Assembly: GCA_012103475.1 (NCBI GenBank)
Contig: WLWS01000003.1
Coordinates: 525,565-589,564 of the forward strand
Origin: Gammaproteobacteria bacterium
GTDB taxonomy: Bacteria; Pseudomonadota; Gammaproteobacteria; Eutrophobiales; Eutrophobiaceae
Reading direction: 5' to 3'
DNA length: 64,000 nucleotides
The translations under genes were made by a program, and so were the position numbers. A model generated the notes under the pieces. It worked only from the letters and a program-made list of their open reading frames with translations. It was not told the DNA's origin and did no database searches. This document shows positions 22,862-31,872 of this stretch, one piece after another (position 1 is the stretch's first letter; the number at the start of each line of letters is the position of its first letter).

Positions 22862-23878
22862 TTAAAGCAGAGTAAAACTCGTTATTGATTCATCTTCCTT
22901 AATTGGTTTCATTATCGGTTGATAACTAAATTCCAGCAAACTGGCCATCCCGCCAGCACCCTCGTTGACAATAAACAGATTGCCGCGCGGATCAAAACAG
23001 ATTCCTTCCGGCTGGGTAAAGAGTGATTTCGGCAATTCCCTGACAAAGTAAATCTGACCGTTGCGGTCACTTACCACCAGCAGTTGCCCCCTTGCGGCAA
23101 TATGATAGATATGACCGGTAATCGGGTGCACAGCCAGATCGGAAGGCTGAAACGATTTCTTTTTTTCAGGATCAAAATGGGATGCATTTTTACTTTGCAC
23201 CTGAGATGAGTAAACACGTTGTACTTCACCCATGTCCAGCAGTAGAAAAGGACTTTCACTGGCGTACTCAGCGTCCATTTTAAAAGAGTAGACTGCTCGT
23301 TTGTTTTTGACTCGACCATCAATGAGTTTCGGAGGTTCTTTCAGACCGACTAACAGTTGTCTGCTGAGTGGATCGTAGGCGAGACCCTCCGTATCATCTT
23401 TACTTTTCAGACGTGTTTCGATCTTGACGCTCTGCGGTTGCTGACTATTCAACTGGTCAACCCGATAAAGATCACCGTCACTGCGTAGTGCCCAGGCCTG
23501 ATTATCCCTGACAACAAGACCTTCGAAATCGCCGGATTTCGCGAAGGGGATTTCTCTGATTATTTTGCCTTCGTAAAGAGAGAAAATAAAAATACTGCCA
23601 AGTTCGTCCTGTAGTATTGCGACGTTTCTGCCATCGACGTAGCTGACAGCCGAGGCTTCGGAAAGTACTGTGGGTAAGGCAAGTTTGCGCATTGCCTGAT
23701 CCAGTTCGTAGGGGAAGTGTGGGCCGGATATCTGGCTGGCCTTACTGTCTTCACTCGATTTGTAATCATCAGCCAAATGGTTGCCAACCTTCAGGCCAGT
23801 GGAAAAAGCGAGCAATAGCATTAGAGTCAGCGCCATTTGAGCGCTGCTTATATTAGTAAAAAATGATTTTTTCCCCAT
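22862..23878 (-). CDS. SdiA-regulated/NHL-type beta-propeller protein, membrane anchored
   Basis: N-terminal TM; LSEASAVSYVDGRNVAILQDELGSIF, FEGLVVRDNQAWALRSDGDLYRV, EGLAYDPLSRQLLVGLKEPP, PEGICFDPRGNLFIVNEGA. Confidence 0.7.
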   Translation of the reverse strand: MGKKSFFTNISSAQMALTLMLLLAFSTGLKVGNHLADDYKSSEDSKASQISGPHFPYELDQAMRKLALPTVLSEASAVSYVDGRNVAILQDELGSIFIFSLYEGKIIREIPFAKSGDFEGLVVRDNQAWALRSDGDLYRVDQLNSQQPQSVKIETRLKSKDDTEGLAYDPLSRQLLVGLKEPPKLIDGRVKNKRAVYSFKMDAEYASESPFLLLDMGEVQRVYSSQVQSKNASHFDPEKKKSFQPSDLAVHPITGHIYHIAARGQLLVVSDRNGQIYFVRELPKSLFTQPEGICFDPRGNLFIVNEGAGGMASLLEFSYQPIMKPIKEDESITSFTLL

Positions 23879-24057
23879 GAGGTCTCATTATAACCATGTG
23901 CTATGGGTCTGAGCTAAACCTAATTTTCGCCTGCAATTACGGAACTACATCACGTAAATCGTTATCCAAAGAACTGAGGACACTTAAGCACTTGCCGCCG
24001 CAGTTGTGCCTGCGCTAACCTGAGAACGAGGGCTAAACCAAACCGTAATAAAAGACT

Positions 24058-25899
24058 ATGCCGCAAAACAAACGACCTGTTTTAAAAATCATTATCACAT
24101 TCTGCCTTGTGACCTGTCTGAGCACACCACTGGCTGCAAATGACTGGAATTGGGAAACCGACGCCCGCGTAATTGCGTTATCGGATATTCACGGCGCTCA
24201 TGAGGATTATGTCGGACTGTTGAAGGGACTCAAATTAATAAATGATGACGGCAGCTGGACCGGTGGAAAAGATCATCTGGTGATTGTTGGAGACATACTG
24301 GATCGGGGTGCGGGTTCAAGAGCGGCGCTGGAACTGACTATGCGTCTTGAATCCGAAGCGGAGCAGGTCGGTGGCAAAGTGCATATGCTCCTGGGTAATC
24401 ACGAAATCATGAATCTGGTAGGCGATCTACGCTACGTGGACGTGGCCGAATATGCGGCTTATGTTGATGTAGAAGAGCCGCAGGATCGCAAAGCCGCACT
24501 GAACAGGTTCATGAGAATAAGACAGGGCGGTGAAGTGAATGAGTCCGACCTTGAAATGCAATTCGCAAAGCAACATCCTCCCGGTTTTTTTGGACATCAG
24601 AAATTATTTTCAGAAAAAGGTGTGTTTGGAAGCTGGCTGCTCAAGCGCCCGGTCAGCGTTAAGGTTAATGACAGCGTATTCGTTCACGGCGGACTGTCGC
24701 CAGCGGTCGGGGGACAGAGTCTGGAAAAAATCAACCGTACACATCAACAGATTATTGGCGAGTACATGTCAAGTCGTGAGTACTTTATCGACAAAGGTTT
24801 TCTTGAACAGGGAACCAATTTTTACGATCAACCTTCAACACTTAATCAGGTGATGAGTGAAGAGAAGAATCGTTCAATGGCAAATAAGAAGAAAGCTAAA
24901 ATGCTTATTGACGCCTACAATTCGTCGATATTCGCAGACAGCGCACCGACATGGTACAGAGGTAATGTTGGTTGCAGTGAGGCCATTGAAAAAATGCGCC
25001 TGCGCAAACTCCTTTCATCCTTCGGCGCCAATCGTCTGGTTGTTGGTCACACACCCACTGCCACACGTACCATTGAGAATCGCTTCGATGAACTGCTTAT
25101 CCGTGTAGATACCGGCATGCTGAAGTCGCGTTATCGCGGTCAGGCCTCTGCTGTCATAATCGAATCTGACAAGATTAGTACCTACTATCTCGACAGTGAT
25201 ACGACCATAGCGAGCACGCTTCAACCCCGCCGGGTTGGTCCGGGACCCGCTGGATTATCTGATGACATGCTTGAAGAGGTTTTTGCGAATGCCGCTTTAA
25301 CATCAACAGAGATCCTGAAGGATGGCCGCAATCGCATGACTCTGAATTATCAGGATACGTCGCTGGAGGCTATTTTCAGAGAATCGAAATCAAGAAAAAA
25401 GAAGGCCGTGAATATTCCGGCAGTCGCCAGTTATCGTCTGGATAAATTGCTCGGTTTGGAAATGGTGCCGGTTACAGTGAGTCGTGAATTTGAAGGCAAT
25501 GCGGGTCGTCTTAGCGTTAATCTGGAGCGTCTCATGGATGAAGAGCAGAGAACGGCACGACAAATCGGCTCCGCCTGGTGCCCGCTTAAAGATCAGTTCA
25601 ATATGATGTATGTCTTCGATTTGCTATTGCATAACAAAGGCAGGCAACAGACGGCGATGCGTTACAGCGCTGGTGAGATGCGGCTTGTGCTGGTGGATAA
25701 TGACGGTGTGCTTGGTACGCAAAGTGGCGCACCGCGTTATTTGAAATCCGTACCAATGACCTTGAATGAAGATTTGCGCAGCCGTCTGCAGGTAATGGAT
25801 GAGGAACAGTTAGAAAATCTGCTTGGTGATGTTCTGGACGAAAAACGCCGAAAGGCGATTTTGAAGCGACGCGATCTGCTTATCAAAAAGGCAGAGTAA
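24058..25899 (+). CDS. Secreted metallophosphoesterase (PPP type) with C-terminal kinase-like region
   Basis: Signal peptide; DIHGAHEDY, GDILDRGAGS, LLGNHEIMN, VVGHTPT phosphatase motifs; C-terminus VFDLLLHNKGRQQTAMRY..GEMRLVLVDNDGV. Confidence 0.8.
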   Translation: MPQNKRPVLKIIITFCLVTCLSTPLAANDWNWETDARVIALSDIHGAHEDYVGLLKGLKLINDDGSWTGGKDHLVIVGDILDRGAGSRAALELTMRLESEAEQVGGKVHMLLGNHEIMNLVGDLRYVDVAEYAAYVDVEEPQDRKAALNRFMRIRQGGEVNESDLEMQFAKQHPPGFFGHQKLFSEKGVFGSWLLKRPVSVKVNDSVFVHGGLSPAVGGQSLEKINRTHQQIIGEYMSSREYFIDKGFLEQGTNFYDQPSTLNQVMSEEKNRSMANKKKAKMLIDAYNSSIFADSAPTWYRGNVGCSEAIEKMRLRKLLSSFGANRLVVGHTPTATRTIENRFDELLIRVDTGMLKSRYRGQASAVIIESDKISTYYLDSDTTIASTLQPRRVGPGPAGLSDDMLEEVFANAALTSTEILKDGRNRMTLNYQDTSLEAIFRESKSRKKKAVNIPAVASYRLDKLLGLEMVPVTVSREFEGNAGRLSVNLERLMDEEQRTARQIGSAWCPLKDQFNMMYVFDLLLHNKGRQQTAMRYSAGEMRLVLVDNDGVLGTQSGAPRYLKSVPMTLNEDLRSRLQVMDEEQLENLLGDVLDEKRRKAILKRRDLLIKKAE

Positions 25900-25910
25900 A
25901 GGCTACTCGC

Positions 25911-26681
25911 TCAGGGCAGCGGGTTATATCCCGCCATACCGATAAACATGCCAATAAAAAAGACAACGGCTATCGCAAGGGTCATAAAAAAAACCGTATA
26001 AGAATATTTTAATAAGCGGTATTTGCGTTCAAGTACTTTACCCATGAAATACAGATTACGGGTCATGTTGTCGTAGAGCAGGTTCCGATTACCAAGTAAC
26101 TCATTCATCGTTTCCTGAAATTCTTCTGAACTCATGTTGACGAAATTTCCAAAAAAGAGAATTTCAGCGTCATTTCGAATCACCATTTCCTTATTGATCA
26201 CCGTCGTGATCAGACGCGGTCTCGAAGCGAAAATCGCGTAACCCAGTGACACCATGCAACCGATGCTGAGAATGAGTGCCGGAATCATCATCCAGGCGTT
26301 GGCGGCAATGCGGGGTGAGACCAGAGCAATTACCAAAGAAATAATGATGCCATTGATGTTAATTAGTGTATTGGCCTTGTTATCGGCCAGACCGGTGAGT
26401 TCAATGTGATTTTGAAAGGTAACGCGGAACATGGTTCCGATGCCGCGATTGGTGCCGCGATGCAAATCTGTCGCACGGCGCTTTTTATTCTCACTTTTAG
26501 CTTTCTTCTTTTTCGGTTTTTTCTCTTTCTTTGTGTCTGCTTGCGAATCTTCAGTCAGTGCGGGAACTATGGTTGGCGCTTCGCTATCGAGCGTGTCGAT
26601 GCTATCAGCACTAACAGAAGTAGCGATGCTGGCATCGCTTTTCGGTTGGATTTCTTTGGTGTTGGGGCTATCCTCGGTCAT
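25911..26681 (-). CDS. DUF5706/PycTM-like membrane protein
   Basis: NHIELTGLADNKANTLININGIIISLVIALVSP plus 3-4 TM helices; Lys-rich N-terminal tail. Confidence 0.65.
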   Translation of the reverse strand: MTEDSPNTKEIQPKSDASIATSVSADSIDTLDSEAPTIVPALTEDSQADTKKEKKPKKKKAKSENKKRRATDLHRGTNRGIGTMFRVTFQNHIELTGLADNKANTLININGIIISLVIALVSPRIAANAWMMIPALILSIGCMVSLGYAIFASRPRLITTVINKEMVIRNDAEILFFGNFVNMSSEEFQETMNELLGNRNLLYDNMTRNLYFMGKVLERKYRLLKYSYTVFFMTLAIAVVFFIGMFIGMAGYNPLP

Positions 26682-26725
26682 AACGCCGAAGTCTACACCA
26701 TTGCGCCCCTGAGGAATAAGCAGTT

Positions 26726-27799
26726 ATGAGAAGAATATTATTGATGGGCCTCGCCCTTTACATGTTGCCCTGCAGCCTTATAGCAAAGGAAAGTGGAGAA
26801 GATACGAGAGCCGTTTCAACGGGTCTGTCTCAATTATTTCAAGAGGATCAGCCCCTGATGATGAGGCTGGAAGCACCGTTTAAGAAGGTATTTAAAAAAC
26901 GGGACAAAGATCGGCCCTATTTTCCAGCTAGCCTGACTTACAAAGACAGTGGGGGAAATGATGTGCGCGTCGAGTTCGAACTACGCGTAAGAGGAAATTT
27001 TCGAGCCAAAAAAGAGAATTGCCGATTCCCACCATTGAAATTGAACTTCAAGAAGAAATCTCTGAAAGGCACAATCTTTGACGGCGAAAATGAACTGAAG
27101 CTGGTTACCCATTGTAAATCGGCATCTAAATACGAGCAGTATGTGCTACTGGAGAACATGGCCTATCAACTACACAACCAGTATACAGATTTTAGTCTGA
27201 GACAAAGGTTGGCGACTGTTGAATATGTAGAGAGCGGCAAAGAAAAACCCATCGCGACTAAAGTCGGGTTTTTCATAGAAGATAAAAAACGTATGGCAGC
27301 TCGTAATGGAGCAAAACTGCTTAAGAAAAAACGAATTGAAAAAACCGAATACAAACAAGAGCATCTTCATCTTGCTACAGTGTTTGAATATCTACTGGGA
27401 AACACTGACTACTCTGTCATCCTGGGACCCAAAGGTGAGAATTGCTGCCATAATATAATTCCTTTACAGGCAAGTGATGGCATGCTGGTACCGGTACCCT
27501 ACGATTTTGATGTAAGCGGGTTTGTCAATCCTCCTTATACCAGTCCACCAGAGCATCTGGGTCTGCGTTCCTTAAGACAAAGACTTTATAGGGGTTATTG
27601 TCAGAACACGGAGGGATTCAAAAACAGTTTCGCTGTGTTCCTGGAGCAGAAAGACGCGGTTTACGCTTTATTAAATGCTTCAGGCGCGATGAAGGATAAG
27701 ACCCGTCAAAGCGCAAGCCGTTATCTGGACCAGTTCTATGAAGCTATCACAGAAGACAAGAAAATAAACTCGGAGTTTATTGAGAAGTGCCGCTCCTGA
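26726..27799 (+). CDS. Secreted CotH-like protein of unknown function
   Basis: Signal peptide; ELRVRGNFRAKKENCRFPPLKLNF...VFEYLLGNTDYSV...NIIPL...VPVPYDFDVSGFV. Confidence 0.6.
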   Translation: MRRILLMGLALYMLPCSLIAKESGEDTRAVSTGLSQLFQEDQPLMMRLEAPFKKVFKKRDKDRPYFPASLTYKDSGGNDVRVEFELRVRGNFRAKKENCRFPPLKLNFKKKSLKGTIFDGENELKLVTHCKSASKYEQYVLLENMAYQLHNQYTDFSLRQRLATVEYVESGKEKPIATKVGFFIEDKKRMAARNGAKLLKKKRIEKTEYKQEHLHLATVFEYLLGNTDYSVILGPKGENCCHNIIPLQASDGMLVPVPYDFDVSGFVNPPYTSPPEHLGLRSLRQRLYRGYCQNTEGFKNSFAVFLEQKDAVYALLNASGAMKDKTRQSASRYLDQFYEAITEDKKINSEFIEKCRS

Positions 27800-27807
27800 T
27801 TGTAGCC

Positions 27808-30285
27808 TTATAAACTGAGTTTTACCCCGACGAAGCCCGCCAGAGGTGCGCCCGGTCCAAGGAAACGAGGGTTGCTAAAGTTCTCAAACAAGGGCACATC
27901 AACTTCAGAAGGCTCTTCTCCGAGCAGACCGAAATTTTCGTAATCAGTATCAAACAGATTATCTACACGGGCGAAAAACTCAATCATCTCGTTCATGCGA
28001 TAACGACCACGTATATTAACAATGGCATAGCCATCCAGACTTTCTAACTGGTTGGATTCATCACCGCGTAAGACCTGATCGGAATTATAACGGACATCAA
28101 AGCCAAGGCTGAATTTATCATTGAAATAATAATCCGCACCCAGTTTTAAATTGTGCTCCGGTAAACCGGGAATTCGATCACCGGCTGTGACATTCAATTC
28201 ACCTTCATCGTCCGCGAAAGGATGATTAGGACTTAAGACTGCAAAATTGTCTTCGAAAGTAGCTTCGAGATAACTGTAGGTCAAAAACCATTCAGCTTTG
28301 CCTAGAGAACCATTGAATGATGACTCCAATCCAAGTCGCTTGGTTTCGTCAACATTCGCAAACAGACCTGTAGAGCGCCCTGTGGTTTGAAATAATATGT
28401 CATCTTCATTAACTGAATGGAAAAAACCAAGATGATATTCAACCTCGTTGAATTTACCTCTGGTGCCTAACTCGAAACTTCTGGTGACCACCTGCTCCAG
28501 TGGTGGATCGGCAAGAAAAGCATTGGGTAAGCGGCATTCGAATTCGACATCGTCCGGGTCTTCGCCGTCAGCAATGGCCGCAGCTACAGCCAGATTAAAA
28601 ACGCTATCGTTACAGGCGAGTTCTATCGGTGTTGGAGCACGTGAAGATTCGTTGTAACCAGCGTAAAAACTACTGTTCTGGTTTCGTTTATAGGTCAACC
28701 CAACTGCCGGATTAAAGCGAAAAAAATCATGTTCACCATTTAACTCAGGACGTTCGCCTGACTGGTCTGCAAGTTCAATTTGAGTGTTATTGATTCGACC
28801 TGAAAAACTAAAGCTAAGTTGCTCATTAAGATCATAGGTATTGCTGAAATAAAAACTTAAGGTTTCATTACTGGTGTTGATATCGGTTTCACCCTCTTCG
28901 ACAAATGTTCCCGTGCCGAGTCCCTGTGTACTTCTTGTAATTGGATCGAGATTAGCCAATTCCAAAACAGAGTTAAAAGACGATTTACCTTTGAACCAGG
29001 CGAAGCCGACAATCAGTTGGTTGTTATGTCCGAACAGATCGTTAAGAAACGTCATCTGTAAATCACTACCATAACTTTTCTGAGTTCTGTCACTGATATT
29101 ATTGATCGCTTGATCAGATAACACACCGGTCCCTTCCAGTTCACCACTCAAATCTTCAAGATTAAACTCTTCATCCTCACCCGCGGCCAAGGCTGTTGCA
29201 TTCAGGAATGTTTCAAGCGCATCGGCGTTGGCAAACTGGTTGTCGCAAACATCGTCATCGTCCAGGCCGATATCCTCCAAATCATCCTCTTCAAGACCTT
29301 CCAAGAGGATGTCAGTACCACCAAGATTACAAATGGCAAATTCCGTACCGTCACCATTGAAGGAGTCGGTTTTGTTACGACGATAGAATGCATTGGCGCC
29401 AAATTGCAGGGTTTCACTAAATTCATGACTAATGTCGGCACTGATCATATGCATGTTGTTTTCAGTTCGATCCGGTGCGGTAAAGATTGCATCTCGATCT
29501 ACGTCAAGCAGCTCAATCGGTATCGCGCCATTGCCAATGAGCTCACTGTCACCGTGTTGATAATTGAGATTGAGGCTGGTTAATTCGCTACGCCAGCCAA
29601 CACTGCCATAAAAATTAATAGCGTCTGACGGAGATTCATCGCGCCAGCCATCTTCTTCGAAGTAACTGACATTGCCGTAATAGCGCCAGCTTCCATTGTT
29701 ACCGCCACTTTCTGCAGAAACCCTGATTCTTTCAAATGAACCACCGCTCAAGCGCAAATTATGACCTTCGCTATTAAAGCCATCTTTCATAGATACAGAG
29801 AGGGCGCCACCGAGTGTATTGAGTCCGAACAGAGGATTCGCTCCCCCGATAAGACCAATTGAGTGAATGGCTGACTCCGGCAGTAGATCCCAATTCACCG
29901 AGTCGCCAAGTGGTTCATTAATACGGATACCATTCTGGTAAACCGCAATACCCTGGGCCAGACCAAGCAGGGGGGAGGCCGAATAACCACGAAACTGAAC
30001 GTCCTGTTGCAATGGATTGTTGGCAGCGCTGTTTATAGTGATACCAGCCATATTGCGATTCAGATAGTCACTGATATCGAGGCTTTGCGCACGTTCCAGA
30101 TCTTCGGCGCCAGCTGACTGGATGTTGTAGGGGATTTTATCCCGTTCCAATCCTACACCTTGATTTGGTGTGGTGGCGATGACTTTCACTTCTTCAATTT
30201 CGGCATTTGCATTGATACTGCAAAGGAAAATAAGAGCAAGTGTCAGCTTTGCTCTTCGAATGGGGCTGGCTTGGCGGTACGACAT
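27808..30285 (-). CDS. TonB-dependent outer membrane receptor
   Basis: Plug domain (DISDYLNRNMAGITINSAANNPLQQDVQFRGYSASPLLG), beta-barrel, C-terminal aromatic/Leu strand. Confidence 0.9.
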   Translation of the reverse strand: MSYRQASPIRRAKLTLALIFLCSINANAEIEEVKVIATTPNQGVGLERDKIPYNIQSAGAEDLERAQSLDISDYLNRNMAGITINSAANNPLQQDVQFRGYSASPLLGLAQGIAVYQNGIRINEPLGDSVNWDLLPESAIHSIGLIGGANPLFGLNTLGGALSVSMKDGFNSEGHNLRLSGGSFERIRVSAESGGNNGSWRYYGNVSYFEEDGWRDESPSDAINFYGSVGWRSELTSLNLNYQHGDSELIGNGAIPIELLDVDRDAIFTAPDRTENNMHMISADISHEFSETLQFGANAFYRRNKTDSFNGDGTEFAICNLGGTDILLEGLEEDDLEDIGLDDDDVCDNQFANADALETFLNATALAAGEDEEFNLEDLSGELEGTGVLSDQAINNISDRTQKSYGSDLQMTFLNDLFGHNNQLIVGFAWFKGKSSFNSVLELANLDPITRSTQGLGTGTFVEEGETDINTSNETLSFYFSNTYDLNEQLSFSFSGRINNTQIELADQSGERPELNGEHDFFRFNPAVGLTYKRNQNSSFYAGYNESSRAPTPIELACNDSVFNLAVAAAIADGEDPDDVEFECRLPNAFLADPPLEQVVTRSFELGTRGKFNEVEYHLGFFHSVNEDDILFQTTGRSTGLFANVDETKRLGLESSFNGSLGKAEWFLTYSYLEATFEDNFAVLSPNHPFADDEGELNVTAGDRIPGLPEHNLKLGADYYFNDKFSLGFDVRYNSDQVLRGDESNQLESLDGYAIVNIRGRYRMNEMIEFFARVDNLFDTDYENFGLLGEEPSEVDVPLFENFSNPRFLGPGAPLAGFVGVKLSL

Positions 30286-30397
30286 AAAAATTTCTCAAAC
30301 AGGGGGTTTATGAATGCGGCGAGACTGTAACTTATTAGTGAGCCTGAGAAAATGGATATACGGAAATAATCGTCGGGAATTTTTCCCGAAATGAAAT

Positions 30398-31117
30398 TCA
30401 GATGTAGGCTTCCAGTAAATCCCTTTCTTCGGCGCTGATATCCCGGTTTTGCAGACGGTTTTTCACCATATCAGGGGTAATATGTTTGGCTTCGATTAAG
30501 CTGACTTTCTCTTCCGGACTGAGGAAGTCCTGGAAAAAAAGGTTGCTCGGTGGTTCATAACCGAGTTCAACGATGACGTCAATTTCACCCGACATCATTC
30601 GATACTTACTAATGTCTTTCTCGATACGCATTTTCGCGAAATCAGCGCCAACGATACCTGCGGTGTAAACCGAATGCACTTCCATACGATAACTGAAAAT
30701 ATGAGCGGCATCTTCGTGCTTATCGAGGTCTTTCTCAACATTTTCCAGACGGGTGACCAGAATTTCTCGAAGTGACTCAAGAATTTCCTCGTCTTCAAGA
30801 CGTTCTGAATAAATATCGATGACGTTATCTATGGGCAGCTGGTTGTAAGTATCGGTGCTGAAAAGCTCATTACAACGATAAGACAGAAGTTTGTAATTTC
30901 TAAAGCCGAGTGTGGAATAAATATCCGAGAGGTCACGAATATAGCGATTGAACCCAAGTGCACAAACGAGCTGAGTATGATTAAGATCTAATATGTCGGC
31001 GACTTTATTAATTCGCAAAATAAAATCTTCATCCGGATCCGGTTCAATTTTATAAAAGAACTTTACCAGTTCGGCATCGGATGCGGTCAGGATTTCGGTA
31101 AAACTAGGCATGGTCAA
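30398..31117 (-). CDS. Uncharacterised helical protein, paralog A of tandem pair
   Basis: Colinear similarity to 31125..31853 (QLVCALGFN, ID(N)VIDIYS, SPEEKVSLIEAK, VKNRLQNRDISAEERDLLEAYI). Confidence 0.75.
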   Translation of the reverse strand: MTMPSFTEILTASDAELVKFFYKIEPDPDEDFILRINKVADILDLNHTQLVCALGFNRYIRDLSDIYSTLGFRNYKLLSYRCNELFSTDTYNQLPIDNVIDIYSERLEDEEILESLREILVTRLENVEKDLDKHEDAAHIFSYRMEVHSVYTAGIVGADFAKMRIEKDISKYRMMSGEIDVIVELGYEPPSNLFFQDFLSPEEKVSLIEAKHITPDMVKNRLQNRDISAEERDLLEAYI

Positions 31118-31124
31118 TCGTTTG

Positions 31125-31853
31125 TCATTGTCTATTGTTTTTTATGTGTTCCTGCAATATCCGTCTTTCATCTGCAGAAATACTTTCATTGGCCAGTCTC
31201 GATTCAACCAGATCCATCGGAATCAGAGCCTTTGCCAGCAGTTTTCGTTTCTCTTCTGGCAGAATACTGTCACGAAAGAATATATCACCAGTAGGAATAA
31301 TTTTCGCTTCCGTAATAATAGCGACTTCATTTAGCAATGCGCGAAAACCGCTATCTGTGTTGTCTAGTCGCTCCTCCACAAAATCAATCGTGGCAATGCG
31401 GTCGAAATAGATAGCGCGCATCTCAGCTTTGTATTTTTCGATAATGATCGAATTGACGGTTTCTTCAATCCGGTGTTCGATGTTGTGCAGACGCGATTTG
31501 AGCAGATATTGCATGATTTGCAATAACTCGGAGTTGTCCTTTATTGAAGTATATATTTCGATAATGTTATCGAAGGGTATGCGCTTGTATATGTCAGTGG
31601 TAAAGGCATCATTTCGCGAACGTGCGAGTTCATCGAAAGAATCGAAGCCCATCGGCGGCAGTATTTCAGGAAGATGCTGAGCGTTAGGGTTAAAGCCAAC
31701 AGCACAAACGAGTTGCGCACCACGAAGTAAGAACTTTTTACCAACGGCATTTAATTTGTCTTCTTTCGACAGCGAGGTATCGTCACGAATTTTGTAAAAA
31801 TTCTGCAGTAACTCCTCTTCGCTGGAAGATAATATATCGTTAAAATCTGGCAT
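31125..31853 (-). CDS. Uncharacterised helical protein, paralog B of tandem pair
   Basis: QLVCAVGFN, FDNIIEIYTS, LPEEKRKLLAKAL, VESRLANESISADERRILQEHI aligned to paralog A. Confidence 0.75.
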   Translation of the reverse strand: MPDFNDILSSSEEELLQNFYKIRDDTSLSKEDKLNAVGKKFLLRGAQLVCAVGFNPNAQHLPEILPPMGFDSFDELARSRNDAFTTDIYKRIPFDNIIEIYTSIKDNSELLQIMQYLLKSRLHNIEHRIEETVNSIIIEKYKAEMRAIYFDRIATIDFVEERLDNTDSGFRALLNEVAIITEAKIIPTGDIFFRDSILPEEKRKLLAKALIPMDLVESRLANESISADERRILQEHIKNNRQ

Positions 31854-31872
31854 GAATTACAGTGCGTGAGAT

